DNA of 21,622 bases from HyVt-105 sp049975425 (lineage in GTDB: Bacteria > Bacteroidota > Bacteroidia > Bacteroidales > VadinHA17): assembly GCA_049975425.1 (NCBI GenBank), contig JBNGDI010000040.1:1-21622 (forward strand), given 5' to 3'. Below, piece by piece: positions 1-8,600 of the stretch (position 1 is the stretch's first letter; each line of letters begins with the position of its first letter). The position numbers were made by a program, and so were the translations under genes. A model generated the notes under the pieces. It did no database searches and was not told the DNA's origin. It was given only the letters and a program-made list of their open reading frames with translations.

Positions 1-13
1 CAATGGCGAACGA

Positions 14-43
14 CCTGCTTTTTTCAGGGATGAAAAAAGCAGG
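14..43. repeat. Perfect 13-bp hairpin with 4-nt loop
   Basis: Arm CCTGCTTTTTTCA (14-26), loop GGGA (27-30), arm TGAAAAAAGCAGG (31-43); the arms are exactly complementary. It is followed on the plus strand by an A-run and therefore preceded by a T-run on the minus strand, so it does not fit a plain intrinsic terminator in either direction. It lies at the window edge and may belong to the 3' end of a gene to the left. Confidence 0.6.
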
Positions 44-69
44 CAAAAAAATCCTTAGGCTGCTGATGC

Positions 70-208
70 TTTTATGGAAAAACTACGGCGGGGGAAAGCC
101 TGCCGCGATCCAAACCCGCCCCTGACAGGCAAAGCCTCGTCAGTGGCTCAGACAGGATCGCTGCTCAGGCCATGGCACATTTTCCCCCGCCTTGTTTTTC
201 TCATAAAA
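70..208. ncRNA. Candidate structured RNA or hairpin element (nested imperfect palindrome)
   Basis: Seven complementary segments nest in register: 70-76/202-208, 78-83/194-199, 87-97/181-191 (11 bp, GGCGGGGGAAA with TTTCCCCCGCC), 98-102/166-170, 105-111/155-161 (GCGATCC with GGATCGC), and an apical hairpin 122-130/134-143 with one bulged base and an AAA triloop. Asymmetric internal loops separate the helices, giving a rod with GC-rich core and AT-rich base. Either strand could form it, and a T-run follows the outer GC helix on both strands. It does not match 6S, SRP, tmRNA or RNase P RNA as far as I can tell; the SRP GGAA tetraloop is absent. It could instead be a non-coding mobile hairpin element. 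The structure is seen in the sequence; its expression is inferred. Confidence 0.4.
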
Positions 209-387
209 CCCTCATAGACCAGTCCATTTGAAGAAATACGTATAAACACGGAAACAGGGCTCCCCGGAAGCGATCCGTCAGAAGGCATCCGGAAATTACC
301 CCCGCATGAATCAATAAGATGAATTATTTCCCGATAAGTTCTGTAGGGACGGCAGTATGTTTTTTTTGGGACTTATGGAACGTTTAC

Positions 388-412
388 CCGGCCTCTCAGG
401 CCGGTTTTGTTT
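388..412 (+). terminator. Intrinsic terminator, plus-strand orientation
   Basis: Stem CCGGCCT (388-394), loop CTC, stem AGGCCGG (398-404), followed on the plus strand by TTTTGTTT. The minus strand has no T-run after the stem, so this appears to stop a rightward transcript before it runs into the convergent GH114-like gene ending at 444. No plus-strand protein gene is visible upstream in the window; the transcript could be the structured element at 70-208 or a gene to the left. Confidence 0.55.
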
Positions 413-443
413 ACCGCCAGTGGTTTGCGGCCGGTTTGCAGCA

Positions 444-1460
444 TTAATCCCACGGCTTTCCTGACGATTCCATATCTTCAAAATACTGGAATGCACCGGC
501 GCCGTATAGAAATACCCCGTCGAAACCTGCTTCCAGGATGCGCCGGAGATAAGAGTTTTCACTTCCGTAAAGGATCTCCTGCCAGGCCGGTTCCCAGAAT
601 CGCACCCGGTAATACCCCGGATGATCCGGGTCTTCATCCAGCAGCCAGGCAGGCGGATCCGTTTCCCAGGCCGGATCCCAGTAATAAGAAGAGGTATCGG
701 CCAGGCCGATATTCATGCCGGCCAGAACTATGCGATGGTGCCCGCTTTTTTTAAGTTTCAGGCTGGTTACCTCTGCGGTTGTGAAGAAAATGCCGTTGTG
801 GGCCGGATGGGTGATCAGCAGGTCATAATTAGAGGACGAAAGGACATCCAGGTATTCCTGCCGGGTGCCCATGGCTCCGGGTTGTTTGATGTGGAGGAAA
901 TTTTTCATTTTATGAAGGGAATCGATATCCAGGGTGTTGACCCGGTAGGGAGGGGAAGGATATTCTGCCGGCCTGTCCAGTGCCAGGGTGGGGGCGGCAT
1001 AGGAAATGAAGCCGTTGTTTTCGTTACGGCTGTATGAATCGTCAATCTTATCGGGAGTTACACAATAATCGGTAATGAACGTGGGTTTTTCGTAAATGGA
1101 AATCTTCTCAAGGAAACCCAGAATATCTCCATTGATGAAATACGGGGTGAGCACATCCACACCGAAATAGCCGTAGTACAGATAATCGCGTCCCAGCCCG
1201 TTGATGGCTTCCAGGTATTCAAGGTCAGGAAAATCCTGATGCCGGCCTTTTTCTGTAACCAGCTGTTCGGCATTATTCGGTACGATACAAAAGGTGGAAT
1301 CATATTCCCTGGCATCTGTGCCGATGTTCATGATGAGGGATTTCATATCGCCCTGGAAATTTCGGGAAAATTCAACAGGATCGGGCCATTCTTCCTCCTT
1401 ACAGGAGATGGTTGCCGCTGGCAGCAGGCAAAGGGCAAGAAGCCGAGGGGGATATTTCAT
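444..1460 (-). CDS. GH114-like TIM-barrel lipoprotein (endo-alpha-1,4-polygalactosaminidase family), catalytic residues doubtful
   Basis: The 338-residue product starts with a lipoprotein signal ending TISC (Cys20), immediately followed by KEEE, an acidic Lys-Glu tail like the surface-export signals of Bacteroidota lipoproteins. The rest resembles the GH114/TM1410 family: a GFISYAAPTLALDR-like segment (about 150-162), PAWLLDEDPDHPGYYRVRFWEPAWQ (269-293), and AGFDGVFLYGAGAF (311-324). In the family as I recall it, the last motif normally reads FDGVYLD-x2-DA, with acidic residues that are Tyr and Gly here, and the usual IGEAE segment reads IGLAD (251-255). It may therefore be inactive or act on something else. 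It is the last gene of the operon, 34 bp after the YhaN-like gene. Older annotations sometimes mislabel this family as cysteinyl-tRNA synthetase-related. Family call is fairly sure; function is not. Confidence 0.7.
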   Translation of the reverse strand: MKYPPRLLALCLLPAATISCKEEEWPDPVEFSRNFQGDMKSLIMNIGTDAREYDSTFCIVPNNAEQLVTEKGRHQDFPDLEYLEAINGLGRDYLYYGYFGVDVLTPYFINGDILGFLEKISIYEKPTFITDYCVTPDKIDDSYSRNENNGFISYAAPTLALDRPAEYPSPPYRVNTLDIDSLHKMKNFLHIKQPGAMGTRQEYLDVLSSSNYDLLITHPAHNGIFFTTAEVTSLKLKKSGHHRIVLAGMNIGLADTSSYYWDPAWETDPPAWLLDEDPDHPGYYRVRFWEPAWQEILYGSENSYLRRILEAGFDGVFLYGAGAFQYFEDMESSGKPWD

Positions 1461-1494
1461 GGCGGCGGATTTTTACCCGAAGGTAAGCAAAATT

Positions 1495-4167
1495 TTATGC
1501 ATCTTCCGACCGGAGAGGGATAACCCTCACGGCAGAGGGATCGAACTGTTTTTCGGTGGAAGGGTGGCAGGTAAAGACAAGCACCTGGCGGTTTTTCGCG
1601 AATTCCTGCAAAAGTTCGGCCGTTCTCCGCGCACGTTCGGGGTCGAAATTCACCAGCACCTCGTCCACCACTAGGGGCAGGGGTTCGGCCTGGCGTTCGT
1701 ATTCATCGATATACCCCAGCCTGAGGCTTAGCAGGAGCTGTTCACGTGTGCCCCGGCTTAACTCGGCAATTTTTTTGGCATTCTCCTGCTGGTCGTATAC
1801 CCTGACTTCACCTGGCGAGTCCAGGCCTGTGGCCAGTCTGGTGTACCGTTCGCCGGTTACGCGGGAAAAATACCTGGCTGCCTTTTTTACCACTTCCGGC
1901 TGTTTCTCTTTTTCGTACAGCGATTTGACTTCCTGTAAAATTTTCAGGGCCATTTTGCCGGCAAGCCATTCTTTCCAGGCCATCCGAAGCTTTTCCTTTT
2001 CCGATTCCATGGCGGTGAGGGCCCCGGCCAGTTCCGATTTACCTTCCATCTGCGAGAGCTCGCTTCTCAGAGCGCCCAGGCCGGCGTTTTCATCCCTGAT
2101 TTCCTTTTCGAGCGTACCGATTTCTTCCCCCAGGGATATTTCCCGTGCTTCAAGAATATCTTTCTCATGGCGCCCGAGGTATTCCACTACTTCCCCGGTT
2201 TTTCCCAGTCCGGCAACGGTTTCTATGGTTTCCTCCGCTTTCTTTCTGGTTTCCATGAGCTCTTTTACCTGCCGGTTGACCCTGAGTTTTTCTTTCAGGT
2301 CATCCAGGTCAGCAGCCCCCATTTTTTCAATCCATTTCTGAACATTCTGCCGGATTTCTTTCAGCCGGTTTTCCGTGTTTTCATATTCTTTTTTCAGCCG
2401 TTTCCGTTCATCCTCCAGCTTTTCTTTATTCTGCCTGACAGTGGCTGCTTCCCGAAAAGCGTTGGCCAACCGTTCGATCATACCGGCCGTATCTGCGGGG
2501 CGTGCTTCATCCGGCAGGAGGTGGCTGAGGGAATGGGCCATTTCTTCCGTTTCGCGGATAAAAGGCAACCGGTCGCGGTTGATTTTTTCCAGCAGTTTGT
2601 TTCGTTGGGCAATAATTTCCCCTACGCGTTCGATGGCGCCGATTACCTCCAGGGCTGCTTCGGGCGTCAGAGAAGAAGGAAGCCCCAGTTCCTTTTCCAG
2701 GTACCTTTCATATTCGCTCTGAACCAGTTGTTCTTCTTCCCGGGCTTCTGTCAGTTCTTTCTCCAGCCGCTGGGGATGTTCTCTGTTCAGCAGGAATTGT
2801 TTTCCAATAAGAATTCCAGCGGCTGTGAGCGCCAGCGCCCCGGCCAGTACATAAAGCTTGTAGTATATAGCTGTGAATGTGCCGATTAGAAGTATAACCA
2901 CCAGGAATACGAACAGGTTATTCAGGTTGATCTGCCTTTCCTGGCTCTGCCTTGCAGCGAATAAGGCTTCGGCATCCCGGCGGCGCTCGACGGCCCGGTT
3001 CCACCGGTCACGGAATTCCCAGATCCTGTTTTTGTGAACGATATGTCCTGTAAACCGCAGAATATCCTGCTCGCTCCGGTTTTCCCCGATCTTTTTTAGC
3101 TCCCCGTCAATGGATTGTTGCAGTTTTACCATCTCTTCTTCTTCTTCCTGCCTTTCATTCAGGGTCTGCTTGTATTTTTCCAGGTTTTCCTTCAGGTATA
3201 CGATAGTCTTTTCCTGTTCAAGCAGTTGGTTGTTTACCTGCAGGTGCCGGGCCTTTTCTTCCAGCCCCCGGATCCCAACTTCCTGTCCGTCACCGTTCAT
3301 CAGGATATTCAGCCTTTCCTGCAGTTCCATTTCTCTTTCTTCCAGCCTTTTCAGTTCTTCCGGGGCTTTTTCCGGAATATCCTGGAGCGGAGGCAGTTCT
3401 TTCAGCTCTGCTTCCGCATTTTTGAGCGTTATGAATGAAGGGTAGCATTTCAGGTAATGTTCCAGCCTTGTTTTTTCTGTGCGGGCGGTTTCCAGCCGGT
3501 TTACCATCTGTTGCAGTTGTTCTTCCCGGCGTTTGATTTCTTCCGTATATTCAGCATACCTGGGAAGATGCTCCTGTATGGAGGAGACGTGGCCGGATTT
3601 TTCTTCCAGTAGCTTCGTGATCAGGGGGATTTTCTGGTTTCTCCCCCTGGGAGTGTACAGTTGTTCTGTCAGCCCCTGCAGGTCCTTTTCAATATCCCCG
3701 ATCGATATTTTACCCATCCCCAGCCCAACGCTGAACAGTTTGTCCTGCATGCCCGATTCGTTCAGTTGCTTCATATCCATCAGTTCGTCCAGCGAAATGG
3801 CATACACATTGCTGAAAAGTTCGGCGGTGGCATATCCCAGCAGTTGCGACCACAGGGTATGGTTTGAATTTTCCTTGCCTTGGTATATAAGGCGTATGCG
3901 ATCGTCTGACGATCGCGCGAACACGGCTTCTTCTCCGGAAGAAAGCATCGCACGAAGGCGGCCTCCGTGTTTTCCACCGCGCAGGGGAGGCATCCGCTGG
4001 TCGTGGAAGCGGGGATACCCGAAAAGAGTGAACCTGATGAATTTCAGGAGGGTGGATTTTCCCGCTTCGTTGTCGCCCCGGATGACGTGGATGCCTTTAT
4101 CCAGTCCGTCAAGGGTGAACCCGTGGAATATGCCGAACCCGTCGATATGAATTTCTTTCAGGATCAT
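1495..4167 (-). CDS. yhaN: YhaN/SbcC-like AAA ATPase with membrane-anchored coiled coil
   Basis: This 890-residue SMC/Rad50-type ATPase has an N-terminal FGIFHGFTLDGL motif, Walker A GDNEAGKST (31-39), long charged coiled coils (about 180-410 and 460-760), an ABC signature region LSRGTREQLLLSLRLG (803-818) and Walker B LPLVVDEVLVNFD (830-842) followed by a TCHP switch region. Two adjacent hydrophobic segments (about 418-436 and 437-455) interrupt the coiled coil where Rad50/SbcC has its zinc hook; this hairpin is characteristic of the YhaN subgroup and implies membrane anchoring. With the YhaO-like nuclease upstream it should form an ATP-dependent complex acting on DNA ends, by analogy with SbcCD. 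The start codon overlaps the stop of the upstream gene by 4 bp (ATGA), indicating translational coupling and fixing the start. Family is clear; the exact DNA substrate is unknown. Confidence 0.9.
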   Translation of the reverse strand: MILKEIHIDGFGIFHGFTLDGLDKGIHVIRGDNEAGKSTLLKFIRFTLFGYPRFHDQRMPPLRGGKHGGRLRAMLSSGEEAVFARSSDDRIRLIYQGKENSNHTLWSQLLGYATAELFSNVYAISLDELMDMKQLNESGMQDKLFSVGLGMGKISIGDIEKDLQGLTEQLYTPRGRNQKIPLITKLLEEKSGHVSSIQEHLPRYAEYTEEIKRREEQLQQMVNRLETARTEKTRLEHYLKCYPSFITLKNAEAELKELPPLQDIPEKAPEELKRLEEREMELQERLNILMNGDGQEVGIRGLEEKARHLQVNNQLLEQEKTIVYLKENLEKYKQTLNERQEEEEEMVKLQQSIDGELKKIGENRSEQDILRFTGHIVHKNRIWEFRDRWNRAVERRRDAEALFAARQSQERQINLNNLFVFLVVILLIGTFTAIYYKLYVLAGALALTAAGILIGKQFLLNREHPQRLEKELTEAREEEQLVQSEYERYLEKELGLPSSLTPEAALEVIGAIERVGEIIAQRNKLLEKINRDRLPFIRETEEMAHSLSHLLPDEARPADTAGMIERLANAFREAATVRQNKEKLEDERKRLKKEYENTENRLKEIRQNVQKWIEKMGAADLDDLKEKLRVNRQVKELMETRKKAEETIETVAGLGKTGEVVEYLGRHEKDILEAREISLGEEIGTLEKEIRDENAGLGALRSELSQMEGKSELAGALTAMESEKEKLRMAWKEWLAGKMALKILQEVKSLYEKEKQPEVVKKAARYFSRVTGERYTRLATGLDSPGEVRVYDQQENAKKIAELSRGTREQLLLSLRLGYIDEYERQAEPLPLVVDEVLVNFDPERARRTAELLQEFAKNRQVLVFTCHPSTEKQFDPSAVRVIPLRSEDA

Positions 4168-5438
4168 GAAGTTTCCTTTTCTTCCGTGAGCCGGTCCATC
4201 AGCAACCAGCGGGCCCGATCGAGCAGCCCGTCCAGCTCTTTATCGGGCATTTCGCTGAGGTGGCGACGGGCTGCATGGTGGCTGAATTCTTTCTCAATAT
4301 CCGTTAACAGGGCCCTGAGTTTCTCCGGGTCGTTTTCATATGTGTCGAAAACTTTCAGCACCTCGGCAGGAAAATCCGCCCCTTTCCGCACCTGATCCAT
4401 GTCCATATCCGGCCGCGTACCGATTTCGATGCGGTCGATCCGGGTAAAGGGTGCGGCCGGCGACTGTCCTTCATTGAGAAGCTCTGCCAGCCGTGTTGTT
4501 TCGCCCGGCCGGTTCAGGTGTGAATGCAGGGGTGTCCTTCCCGAAAGGGTGAGTCGTATCATGTAATTACCTGAATAATTATAAGCGGGAATGCCTTTTA
4601 TTGCCTCTTCCACCCGGGCCGGCAACCGGTCGAACCGGTCTTCCCCGGTGAGGTCGGCGTTGACCGTTTCGAAACGGATCACCTGTGCCGGCTGGAACCG
4701 GAGCAGGGGTTGCCGGTTAGCTGACAGTTCCACCAGGTAGCAGCCCCGGGGGCCGGTTTCGCCGAAATCCCTTCCCTGGGGGTTTCCGGGGTACACCATG
4801 GCCGGATGGGTCTCCCTGATCACCGCCGGTTTGTGTATATGTCCCAGGGCCCAGTAATCGAACGGTTTTCCGGCGACCTCGTCCACCCTGAAAGGAGCGT
4901 AATTTTCGTGCGGGCCCGGATTACCAACGGTTCCGTGCAGCAGGGCAATGGAAAAGGGGGCAGGGTCTTTTTTCCTTTCGAATTTCAGAGCCAGGTTTTC
5001 GTGTACGGACTTTTCGGGGAAACTGATGCCGTAAATATCGGCAACCGGTTGGTTGTTGCGTGCAAAAGTAATGTGTTCCACGGCTTCAGTTCCGAAACGG
5101 TGCACCCCTTCCGGCAGGTGGAGGCTCTCCATCCAGGAATCGAGCGGGTCGTGGTTCCCGCACACGAAGTATACAGGAATGCCCCTTCCGGTCAGCCTTT
5201 TCAGTTCAGCCACGAACCGGAGCTGGGCGGCCAGGCTGCGGTTTTCAGAATCGAAAATATCGCCCGCAATGAGAAGGAAATCGACCTTTTCGCTCAGGCA
5301 CAGGTTGACGATGTTCCTGAAACTTTGAAAAGTAGCATCCCTGAGTCGACCGGCCAGTTCCGGGTTCCATTCCGACAATCCCCGGAAAGGAGTGTCGAGG
5401 TGCAGGTCGGCGGTATGGATGAATTTTACTTTTCCCAT
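4164..5438 (-). CDS. yhaO: YhaO/SbcD-like DNA repair exonuclease (calcineurin-type metallophosphoesterase)
   Basis: The 424-residue protein carries the full metallophosphoesterase motif set: HTADLHLDTPF (Asp11, His13), AGDIFD (Asp60), CGNHD (Asn95, His96, Asp97), LLHG (His168) and GHIHKP (His200, His202). These ligate two metal ions in the Mre11/SbcD nuclease family. The HLDTPFRG start and the C-terminal extension of about 200 residues fit the YhaO branch rather than classical SbcD. It is the first gene of the operon and overlaps the YhaN-like ATPase gene by 4 bp, the usual nuclease-ATPase pairing. It should act in the cytoplasm at DNA ends or hairpins, near the membrane if tethered by its partner. 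There is no strong Shine-Dalgarno sequence before the ATG, as is common in Bacteroidota; a promoter candidate lies about 125 bp upstream. Confidence 0.9.
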   Translation of the reverse strand: MGKVKFIHTADLHLDTPFRGLSEWNPELAGRLRDATFQSFRNIVNLCLSEKVDFLLIAGDIFDSENRSLAAQLRFVAELKRLTGRGIPVYFVCGNHDPLDSWMESLHLPEGVHRFGTEAVEHITFARNNQPVADIYGISFPEKSVHENLALKFERKKDPAPFSIALLHGTVGNPGPHENYAPFRVDEVAGKPFDYWALGHIHKPAVIRETHPAMVYPGNPQGRDFGETGPRGCYLVELSANRQPLLRFQPAQVIRFETVNADLTGEDRFDRLPARVEEAIKGIPAYNYSGNYMIRLTLSGRTPLHSHLNRPGETTRLAELLNEGQSPAAPFTRIDRIEIGTRPDMDMDQVRKGADFPAEVLKVFDTYENDPEKLRALLTDIEKEFSHHAARRHLSEMPDKELDGLLDRARWLLMDRLTEEKETS

Positions 5439-5563
5439 GATTCATAAAAGACATTGAGGGAGCCGTCAGGAACGGCTTCTGCAGGTTGAAACCGGTTAAA
5501 GTTAATAAAAAGCCGTGATGGAAAAGAAAAAGAAGCGCAATTATGTATTTCATATTTCTTGCG

Positions 5564-5595
5564 CAAAAATACCTAACACTTGTTATGAAGTTAAA
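5564..5595 (-). promoter_or_regulatory. Bacteroidota-type promoter candidate for the yhaO-yhaN-lipoprotein operon
   Basis: Read on the minus strand there is TTTA (5595-5592), a 20-bp spacer, then TATTTTTG (5571-5564), matching the Bacteroidota -33 TTTG (one mismatch) and -7 TAnnTTTG (exact). Just downstream an inverted repeat GCGCAA/TTGCGC (5535-5540 and 5559-5564, 18-bp spacer) could be an operator. The rest of the 223-bp gap between 5439 and 5661 shows no gene. Confidence 0.4.
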
Positions 5596-5661
5596 TGTAA
5601 ATATACAAAAGCCAGGGTGTTGAGGGGTATAGGTGTTTGGGTAAAACGCTCTTCCTGCTCT

Positions 5662-8600
5662 TTACTGAACAATCGACCCATCCGGGGCGGTTCCTTCCAG
5701 CTTAAACCGGTACGGCCACTGTTCTTCCTCTGCCTGTTCGGTCTGTCCCCTGCGCCGGGAGGGAACAGGCCGGTGCTCCGTGGGTGCCCCCATTACCACC
5801 AGCCACAGGTGCTGCGTGTTCCCAGGCACTCTGAATGTTGCCTTTCCTTCCCGATCATTATAAATATCGCTGTAAACCCGGCGGCCGTCTTCCAGATGGG
5901 CAACAAATCCGTAACGCCAGCCGGCCTTGCCGGTATTCACTGCGCTGTATTCTTCGGCACCGGCTATTCCTTCAAAGGTGAGCGCCACTTCCGTGCCGCC
6001 TGCCGGAACCTGAAGCCTGATGCCGTTGTATCCGTAGTTTTGCGGACATTTTTCCGGGGCAATGCGGTACCAGCCGTCTCCGGTTTCGTTGATCAGGGTA
6101 TGGTGTTGGTTGGCGTAGAGGGCGGCAACCTCCCTGATCCGTTCCATATCCCAGGTGATGAACCGGCGGCAGGCATCGAACATTTCGTCGTTAAACTCTT
6201 CCTGGGTGATGGAGGTGATCCGTTTGTATGTCATCACCGGATCTTCGCCTTCGGCCGTTTCCCGGTTCAGCCTGCCATAGAATTCCTTCCCGTGCTTATG
6301 CGACCAGTACTCCAGCACATAGGGGGAATGGTACATGTTGGTGGGATGAAGGAAGGCGAAGTGTGTCTTCTTCATGAAATCTGCCAGGTGGTAGTTTTCA
6401 AAGGTCATCCATTCGGGATAAACCTGCCACAACACATACTGCGCCGACATCTCGCTGATGGCTCCCCGGGCACCATGACCGGTATCCATTCGCGAAAGGA
6501 ACTGGAACGAATGGGTCATCTCATGAGCCAGCACACCGTAGGGGCCTTTCCTGACCCGGGAAGCATTGGTCCATAACACTCCAATTTTATCTTCCGCCCC
6601 ACCGCCGAAGGCGGTTCCTTCATCTCCGCCGAAAACATAAACCAGTAGCTTGTATTGATCGGTCAGCGAGTTCCCTTTTTCAACCAGTTTCAATTCATCC
6701 ACATGGTAGTTGTAAAACCTTTCGCATTCGCTGAGCAACTCATGTACATCGAAGCGTTTGTTTTCATCGGGGTGGTTCAGCGGGTCGTCGCCATATTTTT
6801 TATGCCAGAATATGGCGACGTTTGGCCCCTCAACCATCCGGTCGAAGCAATAATCGCTCTCTCTGCTGGTGTAATCGTTCCCTTCGGGTATGCGGAACAC
6901 TTTTCTTGGAATATACAACTCTTTTCCCCCGGGCCGGCGGCCTGCTGCCTTTTCACCGCCTGTGATCCTGCGGGTTGCAAGGGGAATGGTCTCTTTCATC
7001 AGTTCCCTTATCTCTTTCTGCGACAGGGCATAGTCGTACATTCTCAGGGAAGCCATGTATCCGGAGTAGTTTTCACCCCTGCCGTCGGAAGCGCCGATGA
7101 TAAACCGGGCATTGTCAACGGCCGAAGCAAGGGTCATGATCTGGGAATTATCAGGCACCCCGTCCACGTAAATTTTTTCCACCACCCCGTCGAAGGTGAG
7201 CACGATATGGTGCCATTCGTTTGCTGCCGGCACCTTCCGGTAGCGCATATCGAAATGGCCGTCGAGATGTCCGGCTGCCCCGTACGGGCCGCTATTGTAA
7301 AACAGTGCGTTCCATGAGTTTGCCAGGCGGTAGGCATACCGGTCGCACCACGAGGCCAGGCATTCTCCCTCCCTGGCTACTTCCGGATTTTTCACCCAGG
7401 CAGCTACGGTATACGATCCGTTCCATGCCAGGCTCTGCGGGACGGGCCTGTCTTCGAGTATGAGCGCCCCCCTGATGAATTCAATGGCTTTCACACCTTC
7501 TTCATCCCTGGCCATTCTTACTTCTCCGTTCTTTTTGAAATGGCCGCCAACCGTTCCGGCGTTAGGCAGGGTTTCGAGAGGGTCGTTCTCCGGGACCTCC
7601 GAAAGGTCGAACCCGAAAACCATTTCCCGCGAGCTCCGTGCGCCGGGTTCGTTTTCCGAAGGCCGGTTCACCAGATTGAGAGGGATATCGAACCGGGAAC
7701 CGTATACCCTGATGTTCCATACCGCCGCCAGCAGTCCGGTTTTTTCGGTATCCAGCACCGTAAGCCGGATGTAGCGTGCCTTCACGTCGTTGTCATCGAT
7801 CATCGGGCTTCCGGAAGTGCAATTCCCGGAACGGTCGGCATACATCTTCCATTTCTTCCCTTTCCGGGAGTATTCCAGGATATACCGGTAATAATAGCTG
7901 GCAAACTCGAACTGGGTCATCACCCGTCGGACCCTTTTCACCTCTCCCAGGTCGATGGTCAGTTGCTGCGGCAGGCTGTTGTCCGCCGCCTTCCACATGG
8001 TGGCGTTGTTGTTGTCGGTGGCATAGGAGGGGAGGTAGGGATAGTCGTATCCGGCAGCATCCAGGTGGTAGTAAGAGGAGGCCGAGGTTTCGGCCAGGTA
8101 AGCAATATCCTCAGGCACGTCTGATTCCCTGAAAGGAACGATTCCCCGGTGCGAGGGGATGACCTTCCGGATGGTGGTATCGTTTTCAAAGATCAGACTG
8201 TCGATGCAAACCTGGCGCGACATGCCCCCCCGTGTCATGGGGTAGTCGTGGCGATGGTACACAATGTAATGGTCGTTTCCGTTCTGCAGCACCGAATGAT
8301 GTCCCGGACCATGCACCGACTGATCCTTGTTGGTGCTCAGAATGGGGTTGTTGGCACCGGGGGTGAATGGGCCGAAAGGATGGTCAGAACAGGAATAACG
8401 GACATTGTATGTCTCGTCATGGCACGATGCGCTGGAGTACATGAGGAAATACTTCCCGTTCCGTTTCATCATGTAGGGCGCTTCAAAAGGTTCGGGTGTC
8501 TGCTCAATGGGGATGTTCCTTCCTTCCGAAACCGAGGCCATGGTCTGGTTGTTGAGTATGCCTGCGGCATATCCGTTGTTATAGTGCACCCAGGTGCCCC

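Noticed and set aside
70..208. SRP 4.5S RNA, 6S RNA or a tRNA
   Set aside because: No GGAA tetraloop or SRP core, no large central open bubble of 6S, and no cloverleaf or T-loop sequence on either strand.
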